A stretch of 64,000 nucleotides of DNA from Acanthosepion pharaonis (GCA_903632075.3 CAHIKZ030000957.1:275001-339000); one strand, 5' to 3'. Positions 20,821 to 31,699 are shown, counted from the stretch's first letter. The notes: generated by a model not told the origin, from the sequence alone. A program made the numbers and translations.

Positions 20821-20830
<10 letters not shown>
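19390..20830 (-). pseudogene. PLE D remnant, second PLE lineage (YRDD type)
   Basis: Minus strand, broken in many places. Motif A FFQLDISDFYPSIS near 20670; motif C LYRDDGL near 20400 (YRDD, not YVDD as in B); NFLDVTFNLYNNTFKP near 20270; then KIYIGISAGNWSQG near 19660; then SKYYWDL and VKWIIISRARTPRNF near 19500. The right end stops at a (TA)n tract (20831-20895). Confidence 0.82.

Positions 20831-20895
<65 letters not shown>
20831..20895. repeat. (TA)n microsatellite
   Basis: About 32 TA units at the 5' side of PLE D. Confidence 0.97.
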
Positions 20896-20899
<4 letters not shown>

Positions 20900-20903
<4 letters not shown>

Positions 20904-21655
20904 GATAGTTGTTTATTTAGGCAGCAATCCTTCGTTTATGCATGTTTCATTAAAAACGACAATCAAGGTACTACGGTTAATCTTTTTATTTAATTTTTCT
21001 TGTGTTCGAACAAGAGCTTTCTTTTCTGGACAAAGAGTGTGTAAAAACTGTCTAAATGTTTTATAGTTCCGAGTGCTTTAGGCTATACCTTTAGCGATTA
21101 TCAAGGAACCATTCAATTTTCAGCTTAATTGAATGTGTGCACTATGTGTATGATTTAGTGTGTTGTGGAGATGTTTTTAATTTCCGAATATGGTTAGCAC
21201 ATTGTGACCTTGTTCTTAGTTAATATTGTTAAGAGTTGGCTTTTTCTTTTTTATTAATAAAGCATTAAAGAAAGAGGAATGACTGTGACAAATAGAATGG
21301 CTGATGGGAGACTGGTGTCCTTCAAAATGTTTCGCTATTAATTACACACTTCTTATGAACATTTCGCGCCATAAATGGTGTCACCGATGTGATATATGGC
21401 TTTTTAAAAGACGAACACAAAGTATAAATCAATAAATCGCAAGGCAGAAAATAATGAAGACACAAGAGATCATCACGTCTGAGGAACAAATGAAACTTCC
21501 TTTCCTGTTGTATCACAAATCAAGAATCTTTCGAACTGTGTATTGTCCATGAATGTCAACAATCAATATTCAAGCCTAGGCTTCTAGATTTTCATGGTAG
21601 GTATAGCTGGCCACTCGTATTCGAGGATACCCGTCTACTAGGCAATCCCTATTGC
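20900..21655. other. No recognised gene
   Basis: GGCAGCAATCCTTC just right of (TA)n recurs inverted at 41073-41090 next to PLE E, so it may be PLE terminal sequence. The rest is unassigned. Confidence 0.45.
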
Positions 21656-21659
21656 ATTT

Positions 21660-22060
21660 CGTCCAGAGTATGACGATAAACTACATCTGGCAACAAGAAT
21701 TTTGATCAGAAGGTTTTGAGGACTATGGAACCACCTTTTAATTGCAGGTGTTCCCAGGTCCACAGTGACCCGGGGTGATAGCATCTGTCAAGGACAAATA
21801 TCCATCCCTGCATAGGGGTCAAAACATTATGAAAGAATAAAAATAGGTTTTAATACCAGCAATAATTTTTATTTGGAAATTTTTTACCAGCAATACATTT
21901 TAGGAAAAAGTATTACCAGTAATACATTTTTGCTAAAAAAATATTATGAGCAATACATTTTTGAAAAAAGAAAAAAAAATTGTCTGCATTAAATAACCTA
22001 GTGAGGTTGGTATGCTGTAAAAGAAATCAAACCTTATTGAATTTGTGTTTATTCAAAACC
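21660..22060 (+). repeat. Composite repeat family, copy 1
   Basis: Left end ATGACGATAAACTACATC, GGTTTTGAGGA.TATGGAACC, CCTTTTAATTGCAGGTG; middle tandem ACCAGCAATACATTTT units; right end GCATTAAATAACC...GTATGC. Same order as at 38.0 kb and, inverted, at 24.5 and 44.8 kb. Confidence 0.8.
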
Positions 22061-22094
22061 CATTATACTTATTTATACTGCAACTACCGTGTTA

Positions 22095-22378
22095 TCTAGC
22101 GTGATCAACAATTTGAACAAGGCCAGCACGCTCAAGCCCTCGGCCACGATGACTTGTGACTTCGTGCTAGCACAGCTATCGATGGCCTCCAGGGTTCCGC
22201 CTGCTCAATTTCTCTCACAAGGCTTGGGTCAATCCGTGGCATAATTTTCAGTCACGGTAGGATCGATACCCCCAGTCTGATAACATCAGGAAATCTCCTT
22301 CCTGACAAATCGACCATGGTGAGATTCGAACTCCTGTCAAAATACCAACGTTCTAACCACTCGGCCAAGTGTGAAGGT
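22095..22378 (-). mobile_element. tRNA-derived SINE (Leu/Ser-like head)
   Basis: Minus-strand head TTGGCCGAGTGGTTAGAAC is an A box and GGAGTTCGAATCTC a B box about 35 bases on, the layout of a Leu/Ser-type tRNA. The unrelated body runs to about 22095. A different SINE family from that at 13.2 kb. Confidence 0.75.
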
Positions 22379-22539
22379 AAGCAATCTTTCTCTTAAATTA
22401 CAAGATTGGCACGACACAACAGAAGATATAACCGGAAATGATTCTTCTTATTATTATTATTAGTTTTAATTTATCTGCGTTGCCTCTTCATGACGTAGAT
22501 GATCATTGCTTTCCATTACTTCCTAACATTTGTAGCTCT

Positions 22540-23045
22540 TAATAAGGTTTATTTTCTCACCATCCCCAGACTCTGTTCTGTTATAGTTGTACACAAGATC
22601 ATTAGGTAGGTCACCCATTGATTTTCTCTGTTTCTCTTGCCTTCATTACGTCCTGTGAGTCTCATATTCTCCAAACCCTCTTTCCTCATGCGTCCTAGAA
22701 ATTTCAACTGTCTTTTTCTGATTATACGTATAAGTGTCATTTTTTATTCCATTTTCTCTAAAAATTCTTCATTGCTCACATGTTTAGCACATTGTGTACT
22801 CACTATCTTTCTGTAGAACAGTATCTTTGCTGTCTAAAGTCATCTTCATTTGGGATAATATTGTCCAGCATTCAGTGCCATATAGCAATATTATATTGCA
22901 CTTCAACCCACTTTTCTTTGTTTCCAGTTTCTTTGTACTTTCCTTAGCTTTTGAAAAGCATATTGTGTTTATGCCAATTATCCATCAAATTTCAGTGTTA
23001 CATTTTGCGTCCTCTTTAAAAACACTTCCCGGATATTTAAACGTC
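22540..23045 (-). pseudogene. RTE-like LINE 3' fragment
   Basis: Minus strand carries the LLYGTECWTI-like region and then RKRQLKFLGRMRKEGLENM and LTGRNEGKRNRENQWVTYL, as in the LINE tail at 4.8 kb. The 63-codon open part is 22549-22740. Truncated at both ends. Confidence 0.75.
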
Positions 23046-23470
23046 CTGGGTATGACGATAAACTACATCTGCGTCCTGGGTATGACGATAAACTAGATCC
23101 GCGTCCTGGGTAAAACTACATCCAACAGTAAAGCTTCTGATCAGGAGGTTTTGAGTAGGATGGAACCACCTCTTAATTGCTGGTGAAGTGTAAAAATAGG
23201 TTTTAATACCGGCAATACATTTTTGTAAAAAATATTACTAGCAATTAATTTTTTAAGGAAAAAGTCTATTACAAGCAATATATTAAAAAAATATTACCAG
23301 CAATACATTTTTGAAGAAAAATTATTACCAGCAACACATTTTTGATAAAAAATATTACCATTAATACAGTTTTGATAAAAAAAATATTACCAGCAATACA
23401 TTTGTGAAGGAAAAAGAATTATCAGCAATACATTTTTGAAGGAAAAAAAATATTACTAGCAATACTTTTA
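23045..23470 (+). repeat. Composite repeat family, copy 2
   Basis: The left-end phrase GCGTCCTGGGTATGACGATA occurs three times in tandem (23042-23110), then GGTTTTGAGTAGGATGGAACC, then about eight diverged ACCAGCAATACATTTTTG units. The right end is missing. Confidence 0.8.
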
Positions 23471-23479
23471 GTCACAAGT

Positions 23480-23972
23480 ACGTCTAAATTGGATAAAATC
23501 CAACCTTTGACCTATTCCTCATGTTCATCAAACATCACTTGAGATTCGTCCGTGAAAATTAATTTAGAAAAGTCACTTTTTAGTTATTTCTTGGCCCAGT
23601 TTTGATGGTTTAAAATATTTGCTTTAGGGTGAGAAGGTTGCCTAGGGGACTTTTTACAGATCCCAGTTCACAAAGTATTCTACACCTTGTATCCTTGATT
23701 CCCTCAATTCCAGTCTTTTTAAAGATCTGAGCGCTAATCAAAAGTAGTCGTTTCGCTATAACTCTCTTTACGTTCATCTCGAAGAAGTAAATTCTTAAAG
23801 CCTTTTTCTTTACTTCAAATTCTCAACTGAGTTATATTTTCAATATCCTTTTTATCGTTCGATGATCTCTGCAAAGCTCTTTTAATATCTCCAATGTAGA
23901 CATTCCCTCACTCAATAACTTTGCTATTTTCTGTTTTTCAGCAGTTGTTAGATCCTTCCCTTTACCCATGTT
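23480..23972 (-). pseudogene. Tc1-like transposase remnant
   Basis: Minus strand opens MGKGKDLTTAEKQKIAKLL then EGMSTLEILKEL and RTIKRIL (N-terminal HTH). About 300 bases on comes FSKLIFTDESQVMFDEHEE, where FTDES marks the second catalytic Asp block. The middle is shifted and the C-terminus absent. Confidence 0.78.
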
Positions 23973-23974
23973 TC

Positions 23975-24520
23975 AAAATATATTATACAAAAAATAAAAA
24001 AAATAGTTTTTATTAGATTTGAAAGGTCTTAAGCTGACATTAGTTTAATCTGTATCAATCAATCCATTTTCGTAAATTCCAAATATCTCAAGAACTAACA
24101 ATTAAAATAGCAGAAGATTTAATTAGATATTTACTTGACAACCGAGTCAGGTTGTGACATAAGGTCATTTTAAATGTAGGGACCGGACTTTTTTTTCACT
24201 CGGGCCGGTGGTCTAAGCTGGGTCTAGCTAGTTATAGCTATGATACCACGTGCGCCAGGGAATCCCTGTAGCAAGGAAGTATCAAGGAAAAGATTTAATT
24301 AAATAATATACTAAGGGTGGAAATGACGAAGTTTAAATGTGACAAATATTGGTTCAGAACTTTTTGACTCATTGAGGTTTATTTGATTTGAATAATAACT
24401 TCAGATAAGCTGCAGTTCTTTCCCAGGTTTTGTTCACACCAATGCAAACTAGCATCGAAACACAATCTCAGATGATTTGTCAAATCGATGAAAGTCGTGG
24501 AGAGGGCGTGGGTGAATGTT
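23975..24520. other. No recognised gene
   Basis: AT-rich; not assigned. Confidence 0.5.
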
Positions 24521-24524
24521 TACA

Positions 24525-25030
24525 ATAGTGGTTGATGGTTTTGTTTAGCAGCATATCAACATCTATGGGTTATTTAATGCTGAAATCTAAATATTTTGAT
24601 TGGTTTGGTTGTTTGATTTTGTTTAGCGGCATATCAACATCTATGGGTTATCTAATGCCGAAATCTAAATATTTTGAACACACATGGCTCCAACTAAATA
24701 TATTTTGAATGCAGTTGCATTCTTTCAATTACAGATAAAATGTATTGTTCATCATTTTACTAGAAAGTGTATTGTTGGTAATTCTACTAAAAAATTGCTT
24801 TCCTGGTCTTTTTAATTTAAACTTGTATTGTTGGTAATTTTACTATAAATAGGTATTGTCGGCAATGTTTTTATATAAAAATTTATTGCTGGTAACTTTA
24901 CTATAAAAAGGAATTTATATAATTTCACAGTGTTTTGTTTTTGTTTGGGTTTTTACTATTTGCTGATAGCTTGAAACCTAACAGATGTTACCACCCCGGG
25001 TCAGAGTGGGCCTTGGAAAACAGCAATTAA
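24525..25030 (-). repeat. Composite repeat family, copy 3 (inverted)
   Basis: Two tandem copies of the hairpin-ended motif (24545-24690), then TTGTATTGTTGGTAA-type core units, then a degenerate left end (CCTAACAGATGTTACCACC, AACAGCAATTAAG). Confidence 0.8.
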
Positions 25031-25084
25031 GACGTTAAAATTTGTGTTGATCAAATATATGTTTTTATGACCTATATATTTTGA

Positions 25085-25143
<59 letters not shown>
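25085..25143. repeat. (TA)n microsatellite
   Basis: About 29 units, directly beside a hammerhead motif. Confidence 0.97.
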
Positions 25144-25149
<6 letters not shown>

Positions 25150-25205
25150 TAGTGAGCCAGACAAACCTACCCAGGTTTCACCTAAGCGGATCGTCAGGGA
25201 AAGCT
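25150..25205 (-). ncRNA. Hammerhead ribozyme candidate
   Basis: Minus strand: CUGACGA (25197-25191), UCCGCUUAGGU (stem II of 2 bp), GAAA (25179-25176), CCUGGGUA (stem III ACC/GGU, cleavage after GUA). Stem I begins CC/GG and continues after an internal UUU/UUU loop. All invariant core bases are present; helices are short. Confidence 0.5.
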
Positions 25206-25311
25206 GAAACTTTCATGTTTCTAGCTCTTTCTTTTTTTAAAACCTTTTTCCCCTCGAGATTGATTTGATTATTGGCAAATCAAAATTCGAGGGTTTTTGA
25301 AACGAGTATTA

Positions 25312-25313
<2 letters not shown>

Positions 25314-25405
<92 letters not shown>
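25314..25405. repeat. (TA)n-(GT)n-(GTGC)n microsatellite
   Basis: TA tract then GT then GTGCGTGC. Confidence 0.97.
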
Positions 25406-25756
25406 CGTGCGCCCTGAAATTAGCTTGCATTTTTATTTTAAAATGATTGTGAATATACGCCATTATCATCTTGGCCGGATGGACATCAGCTTTGGGTTTG
25501 GTTGACGTGTGCAGGATATACCCACATCAACTAACTTTGTAACACTTTGGGCTGTTGGGTATAAAGTGGCCAATTCACACATAACTGTTGCCGAACGCTT
25601 GATGATTACGTTAGAACGTATGAAACTGTTAGTTGTGGCCGGCCGTTGTTTATTGGAAATTTAATTAAAATATATTATGGCTCTGCCAATTAATATGTCT
25701 TTGAGCTCTTTTTCTCCGGCGTACCTCTATAACAGTCACTCTTAGAAGCTGTTTAT

Positions 25757-25763
<7 letters not shown>

Positions 25764-25825
<62 letters not shown>
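25764..25825. repeat. (TA)n microsatellite
   Basis: About 30 units. Confidence 0.97.
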
Positions 25826-25830
<5 letters not shown>

Positions 25831-25839
25831 AACAGACGC

Positions 25840-25915
25840 TTTAAGGTTCCATGTAATAAATTATTTTACCACAGCCCTTTTAAAGGGCTCTGGATCATCA
25901 GACTTTACTTCCAAA
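25840..25915 (-). ncRNA. Degenerate hammerhead-like hairpin
   Basis: Minus strand CUGAUGA, then a long hairpin with AGCCC/GGGCU and CC/GG, then UAAAA in place of GAAA. Beside (TA)n like the others. Likely inactive or only similar by chance. Confidence 0.3.
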
Positions 25916-26226
25916 GGTTGAAATTTACACATTTTTGACTGGCCGTATTAACGCAGTGAGGAAGTGAGTGGGGAGAGAAGACATGAGTGAGTTAGATGTA
26001 CCATTTCAATTCTTTATCCCTAACCCCACTTGGTGTAGGCCAGACATCACTCAACTTAACGTATGTTATCTCTAGATATGGGTGTGTAAGGGGTGAAGAA
26101 GAAAACCGACATAAAAGGAAGAAGATACAATAAAATAATCCTGATCATGAGAAAAGGTTTCACTAAATTAAAATTGTTGCATAATAAACCCGGGCACTTA
26201 ATGGTTAGGCTATCTGGTTGGCCCTC

Positions 26227-26589
26227 TGTTATGGTGTAGAACCATAGAAAGATAATACGTACTCGGATATAAGGTCAAATAGTATATTCTCGGAAACGTA
26301 GTACAAAGTTAAATGTGGACTGGAGAGTACTTTCTCTCACTGGTGTCCTCACTCACTCACTCACTCACTCACTCACTCACTCACTCACTCACTCACTCAC
26401 TCACTCACTCGGTGACTCTCACTCGGTGACTTCCTCTACTCCGAGTTCGTAGCCATATTATATAGGTGTGGAAGAGTCCATTTGTAGGTAGGTCCCCACA
26501 ATACCTTCATTACTGAGTAATACATTCGGCCTTAACTGCTTTTCGTAAACTAAAATTTCGAAATTAAATAGTGTTAAACATTGTTAACA
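26227..26589 (-). mobile_element. Possible LTR, minus orientation
   Basis: Plus-strand ends TGTTATGG and GTTAACA, with a minus-strand CCTATATAATATGG (TATA) followed by CTCGGAGTAG and a (TGAG)n tract. No target duplication found, so the borders are uncertain. Confidence 0.3.
26345..26412. repeat. (CTCA)n microsatellite
   Basis: About 16 units. Confidence 0.97.
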
Positions 26590-26654
26590 TGCTGTACATT
26601 CAAACCACCTATTACGAAGACAAGTAATTATTATAATTTTCGCAGTATACAATT

Positions 26655-26835
26655 TTATTAGAGAAATAAAAGCAAATATCTTAAAAGCAAATTTATACCC
26701 CTCCACCAAAAAAGAAACAGTTCATAACAAAAAGGGATATCAAAATTATATATAATACCGTAAAATGGTATCAATGAAATATAATGTTTAAAAAAGCTAA
26801 ACCGATTCATCGGCTTTCTCTTAGTGCAAAAATAG
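26655..26835. other. AT-rich flank of the next tandem duplication
   Basis: No domain recognised; may be a third, diverged unit. Confidence 0.35.
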
Positions 26836-26837
26836 AG

Positions 26838-27120
26838 GACAAAAATATACAACCACAGATTAATGTTATATTCAAAGAAAAAATATAACATTAAAGACTA
26901 ATTACCTTAAAGCCAACCAGCCACTCCTTCTTACTAAGAGATGGTTGGTAGGACTTAATATATACTGATTTCAAAGCTTTCAAGTGATTTATTAGCAAAA
27001 ATCGAGAGAAAAAATGTGCACAATGACTAAAAAATATACAACTGCAGACTAATTTTATATTCAAAGAAAAATATAACATAAAAGGCTAATTCTCTTAAAT
27101 CCCACCAGGATATCAGCTGC
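26838..27120 (-). pseudogene. Tandemly duplicated PLE C-terminal tail
   Basis: Two units ~188 bases apart share ATACAAC..CAGA.TAAT and ATATTCAAAGAAAAA. On the minus strand the first encodes HLKALKSVYIKSYQPSLSKK then EWLVGFKVISL and a stop, which aligns with the PLE ending ESLYIRSRQPSL.K...LLGL of PLE C and G. The second keeps only GFKRISL. Confidence 0.65.
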
Positions 27121-27145
27121 CATTTTGACCTTTTCAAATTGATCA

Positions 27146-27148
<3 letters not shown>

Positions 27149-27192
<44 letters not shown>
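27149..27192. repeat. (TA)n microsatellite
   Basis: About 21 units before a SINE head. Confidence 0.97.
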
Positions 27193-27195
<3 letters not shown>

Positions 27196-27330
27196 GGATT
27201 GAGGAATCAGAGAGTCGAGCTCGAATTCAGTCGAAACGATTGCATTCACTTACGTGCTAATAACCTTGAGAAAGGTATTAATCCTATTCTACTCCTTCCA
27301 GCTATGGGTAAATAGCCCTCCTATTCTTCT
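27193..27330 (+). mobile_element. tRNA-derived SINE fragment
   Basis: TCGGATTGAGGAATCAGAGA, GAGCTCGAATTCAG (B box) and TTACGTGCTAATAACCTTGA match the SINE at 30341 up to CTATGGGTAAATAG. 3' part missing. Confidence 0.75.
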
Positions 27331-27585
27331 CCTAGGAGAAGGGTAACTCTGAATTCTAAACCTGCGGAGGCTCGTTTGGCACGTAGTTCTCTGTATTTGG
27401 TCCTTCAAAAAGTGTGGTTGATTTCGCACAAAGTCTTCAAGGCTATAATCAAATCAAATAGGTTGGTGTCTGGCTGCCGGTTCCTAGGAAGTGAGCTGCT
27501 TGACCCTCATACGTCGAATACGAATATATATATATATACATATATATATATAGTGAACATATATGTGAACATTGAATCCAAATAA
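27331..27585. other. No recognised gene
   Basis: A 69-codon frame (27376-27585) ends in a TA tract and shows no domain. Confidence 0.4.
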
Positions 27586-27589
27586 ATAA

Positions 27590-28150
27590 ATAAACTAACA
27601 AATCGATCCCGATAAATTAATCGTTAGAAAAAAACAAGTAAAAATAAACAATCCAAATAAATAAATGAAGTAATAAACAAATTAAAACTGCTCCCACCAA
27701 TTTAATAGTTACAATAAACTACAGTAATCAACCCCAAAATTGAATAAATAGCTTTAATTATCTTCCCAAACCAAAACAAAACTATTAAATAAGCGATACA
27801 AACAAATTTTAACTACGTTAAAAAACACTGATTAAAATAAAAATAAATAAATAAGATAAGAAAAAAAACAAGCAAAATAATCTAACCCAAATACATAAAT
27901 AAACAAATAAACGACTTCCGGCAAAATAACCACCAAAATAGACTACCCACAATGCACTACTGACCCGTATATATAAATAGCCGAGAAGAAAAACATCACT
28001 CGTCGCCTGACGATTGCGTCTAGCATGAAACTGCCTGTCGCCTCTAAGTGTTGACATCAATGTTCACTTTTATATTTACACGGGCTCTATCTCTGATATT
28101 GAGCACTTTATCCCATAAATATAGCACACCTTAAGAGTATATTCCTTTAT
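27590..28150 (+). mobile_element. Dispersed hammerhead-bearing element, copy 2
   Basis: A-rich 5' part (AAATAAATAAA runs with CCAC and ACTCCC interruptions), CCCACAATGCACTA, an intact hammerhead (27997-28050), then GTTGACATCAATGTTCACTT and TATAGCACACCTTAA. No coding capacity. A related copy without ribozyme core is at 13690-14230. Size and lack of ORF resemble a retrozyme or ribozyme-carrying SINE. Confidence 0.6.
27997..28050 (+). ncRNA. Hammerhead ribozyme
   Basis: CACU...GC (stem I 5' strand), CUGACGA 28007-28013, U-UGC-GUCUA-GCA-U (stem II), GAAA 28027-28030, CUGCCUGU (stem III AC/GU), cleavage after GUC at 28039, then GC...AGUG (stem I 3' strand). Stem I has an inner GC pair, an internal loop and an outer CACU/AGUG helix, the layout natural hammerheads use for loop contacts. 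Confidence 0.72.
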
Positions 28151-28482
28151 ATATATATATATAGTTACCTAAGGCCTCAATTATCCACAATCTTCTACTT
28201 TTGGTCACATATTTGGCGATGGGCAGGCCTTTCGAGCCTTTCCCATGAATATCATTATGAACTGAGTCTAAGCTGCCCTAATTTAAACTCACTATATCTG
28301 TTTACCATAGTGATAACAATCTATGCCACCATAGCACCGACACCACTTAGGTCGATCAGTGCCTACCTTACGAAATTAAAAAAAATAACTTGTTTTAAAC
28401 ATGTTACACTACATTACATCTAAACCTGTGTTTGGAATGTATAAACTAATCTTAATAAGTTCTGTATTAAAGTAATGGTAAC

Positions 28483-28483
<1 letters not shown>

Positions 28484-28539
<56 letters not shown>

Positions 28540-28540
28540 C
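28484..28540. repeat. (CTAT)n microsatellite
   Basis: About 14 units. Confidence 0.97.
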
Positions 28541-28665
28541 CAGTGTATCTCGTTCATGCGCATGTGTAGTCACAACAATGTCAACAACCAATCCAGGTCG
28601 ATGAAATCCTCACGGATGGAACACGTCACAAATAACCTTTTCTATTTTGTCTTACAATTTCTGAA

Positions 28666-28720
<55 letters not shown>
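28666..28720. repeat. (CTAT)n microsatellite
   Basis: About 13 units. Confidence 0.97.
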
Positions 28721-28817
28721 AACCAAATATAACAAATCCTACGGATCCAGCATTTTCGAATAAATTTCGTATTAATTATTTTTAATCATACAATCGGGCC
28801 ACTTTAATATTTACATG

Positions 28818-28870
<53 letters not shown>
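28818..28870. repeat. (GT)n microsatellite
   Basis: About 26 units. Confidence 0.97.
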
Positions 28871-28873
<3 letters not shown>

Positions 28874-28979
28874 CTGACATCATATCGTGGCCTTTAAATC
28901 TATTCAAACATATTGTAGCGATAGACAAAAAGTTATCACCCAAACAGAAACAAAAATAACAATGAATTATAAATATCCA

Positions 28980-29185
28980 CGAGAATAAAAAACAGTCACG
29001 TGACCCGACCAGACCCATACGAGACATCGTTAGGCGAGAAAGTCAGTCTTTCTTTTTTTACTTCGTGAAGTTATAAAAATAGGGCATACACATTTCAGGC
29101 CCGTGACAAACCAGTGCAAAATTAATATTGTTTTTGGTACCTCGTCTTTTGTGAGTAGATACATGCTAACCTTTTATTAAGAATT

Positions 29186-29242
<57 letters not shown>

Positions 29243-29345
29243 ATACGAAGACATTTGTGTTTGAACTTTTGAGATATTTATGTTGTCGTATATTTAACTT
29301 ACTTTAAATAATGTCGATGTTTCACATACTTCGCAACATATTTGG
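28980..29345 (+). mobile_element. Left LTR of decayed Gypsy element
   Basis: ACGAGACATCGTTAGGCG, GTGAAGTTATA, ACACATTTCAGG and TTTTTGGTACCT.GTCTTTTG, then (TA)n, then TTTATACGAAG and TTATGTTGTCGTATATTT, recur in the same order at 32410-33185. Ends uncertain. Confidence 0.65.
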
Positions 29346-29432
29346 CGATTTAAAAAAACAACACATTTTGATAGTCGTGACTTCAACGAAAAACACATTT
29401 TCATAACACACATATTTGGTGAATTCCAATCT

Positions 29433-29447
29433 CTATCTATCTATCTA

Positions 29448-29521
<74 letters not shown>

Positions 29522-29575
29522 GTCAGACTCGGGGGGGAATTTGTTTGTATATATATATATATATATATATATTGA
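29433..29575. repeat. (CTAT)n-(CT)n-(TA)n compound microsatellites
   Basis: Tracts at 29433-29519 and 29550-29575 separated by a unique 30 bases. Confidence 0.95.
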
Positions 29576-29606
29576 ATATATATAATAAAAACAGGAAACT
29601 AATTGG

Positions 29607-30107
29607 GTGGACAACGAATTCTCCTCCCCGTGTCTGCCATTATTACAAATACCAGCAACTTTGGGGACAAACATTTCATTCATAATAGATACTAGTGCTA
29701 GTTTATCTATCATTTCACATAGTTACATCAACAATTTATCAACGGATCCAACACCAGTTTCTCTAACTACGGCTACAGGCACAGACATACGCTTCTACGG
29801 CCAAATCAAAGCCAAGATTAGCCTACGGACTCTTCGACGAACTTTTTTGTGTTCCTTCGTAGTAGCTAGCATTCAGTATCCATCTACTAAGATTCTACTT
29901 TCTAAACAATTTTGGTTTATTGATAGATTGCCAATAGAGAACGATTATCGATCTCACAACGTGTTAAAAAAAAAACTAAAAATATTCAATGGCTCTATCA
30001 ACTTAGTCGTGAGTAATAACAATATGCTTGATTTCATTAAAGGCTTTATAAAAATATATACCAAACTTATATCCCTACATACCAAACCAGCAAGCACATA
30101 TGCATGA
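29607..30107 (+). pseudogene. Gypsy aspartic protease and linker
   Basis: SFIIDTSASLSII (normally D-T/S-G-A: the Gly is replaced by Ser) is the retropepsin active site. It is followed by TATGTDIRFYGQIKAKISLR and the protease-RT spacer with DRLPIENDY. The open frame of 166 codons stops before RT. Confidence 0.75.
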
Positions 30108-30109
30108 GT

Positions 30110-31030
30110 ATGCCATAGAATTAATACAGGCAGTCACTCTCCTACTTTTGCCAAGGTTAGACGTTTATCAGTAGAGAAAACCCAGGCAGTAAAGCGGGAG
30201 TTTTTGAACTTACAAAACAACGGTGTCATTACACCTTCTCATAGCAAATGGGTTATCTCCCTTCACATTGGAAAAAGCCAAGTGGCAATTTTAAATGCGG
30301 CGATGATTAAAGACGCATTACAAAGAGCGCCAGAGGAAACACGCAGAGTAATGGATAGCGGTTCGGATTGAGGAATCGGAGAGCCGAGTTCGAATTCCAG
30401 TCAAATCCATTACATTCGTTTACGTGCTAATACCCTTTGGAAAGCTATGAATCATCTTCTGCTCCTCCCAGCTAAGGCTAAATAGCAAAACAGATCGGGT
30501 TCTATAGTCTTGGATGGCAACTGGTCTACAGTAGAAAGAAATGGCAACCTACCGCGGGAAAAAATCTGCCTCGTCATGTATCAAAAGATACATGATCGCC
30601 TAAACGTATATCCCGCATGGCGCATAACTGACTGACAAAAAGTGATAACACGCATTAATCCAATTGCTGATAAACTATCCGGCAAAAGAAGTTTTAGCAA
30701 AATTAACCTGGTATCAGCATATCATCAAATCAAAATACACCCAAATGATATAAAAAATAACACTTATTTCTTCTCTCGGATTGCACGAATAAAATTACAT
30801 GCCGTTTAGACGAAAGAATATAGCATCTACTTTTCAAAGATACATTGACAAGACCTTTCAACATATTGACTGTGTATTTAAATACATTAACTATATTCTT
30901 ATGTTCAGCGATGACTCTTCAGCACACATAAAAGACGTTGAAACTGTCATGAAAATCCTACACGGTAATAATGTAAAAATTTCAATCACAAAGCCAACAT
31001 GTGAATTAAGTCGATTTTTGGGGTTATAAT
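30110..31030 (+). pseudogene. Gypsy reverse transcriptase, SINE-interrupted
   Basis: Visible in shifting frames: EKTQAVKREFLNLQNNGVIT, then KKPSGNFKCGDD, the SINE (30341-30590), FSKINLVSAYHQIKIHPNDI, MPFRRKNIASTFQRYIDKTF and VFKYINYILMFSDD. In the last, the catalytic YIDD-type box now reads YINY, so the enzyme is dead. It ends CELSRFLGL at 31029. Confidence 0.82.
30341..30590 (+). mobile_element. SINE nested in the Gypsy RT gene
   Basis: GGTTCGGATTGAGGAATCGG, B box GAGTTCGAATTCC, TTACGTGCTAATACCCTTTG, CTCCTCCCAGCTAAGGC, then TATAGTCTTGGATGGCAACT and AATGGCAACCTACCGCGG. Full match in layout to the SINE at 13186. RT coding text resumes on the far side. Confidence 0.82.
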
Positions 31031-31199
31031 ATTAGCTCTGATGTGATTAGACCTATACAAAATAATATTTGTGCATTACAGAATTTCCCCCCTCTTAAGG
31101 AGAGTAAGAATCTTTTTCGTTTCTTAGGTATGGTAAATTTTTATAGAAAATTAATCCACAAACGTTGCAGACATATTCCTGCCATTAACAGAAAAAATA

Positions 31200-31502
31200 C
31201 GGATATGCAGTGATACTACATTTATGTTAAATGTCTAACGGTCTGAGTTTATTGAATATCAGTTGATTACTGATAGCAATAATTATGTAATTGGTGCAGC
31301 CCTACATCAAATTATAGGAGCACCAATTGCAGTGAGCTTTTTTTCTAAAAAGTTAATTCAAACTCAAACAAGATATTCAACTTTTGATAAGGAGCTTTTA
31401 CCAGCATATTCGGCTACGTTATATTTTAAACCTATTATCTTAGGAAAACAAGTTGTATTATTAACTGATAACCATTTACGTGTGGCGCATTCCGTAGTCT
31501 AA
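31200..31502 (+). pseudogene. Gypsy RNase H
   Basis: TDSNNYVIGAALHQ, PIAVSFFSKKL, QTRYSTFDKELLPAYSA and VLLTDNHLRV are the RNase H landmarks of Gypsy elements. The preceding connection domain (FRFLGMVNFYRKLI) is readable at 31110-31150. Confidence 0.82.
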
Positions 31503-31699
31503 ACCCTGCTAAGTCAGATAGACACGGCAATTAACAATTCTCGCAGAATATATATCAGATATAGGCCTTATAAAGTAGGAACAAATCGTTGTAGCCATTT
31601 GATTGTCTCGACCTACCATAGCAATTATGATAGATCTGTGTGACTATAGCTGCTGTACAACTTAAGGACCCTGAGTTATAAAAAATTCCAGACTTAAAA

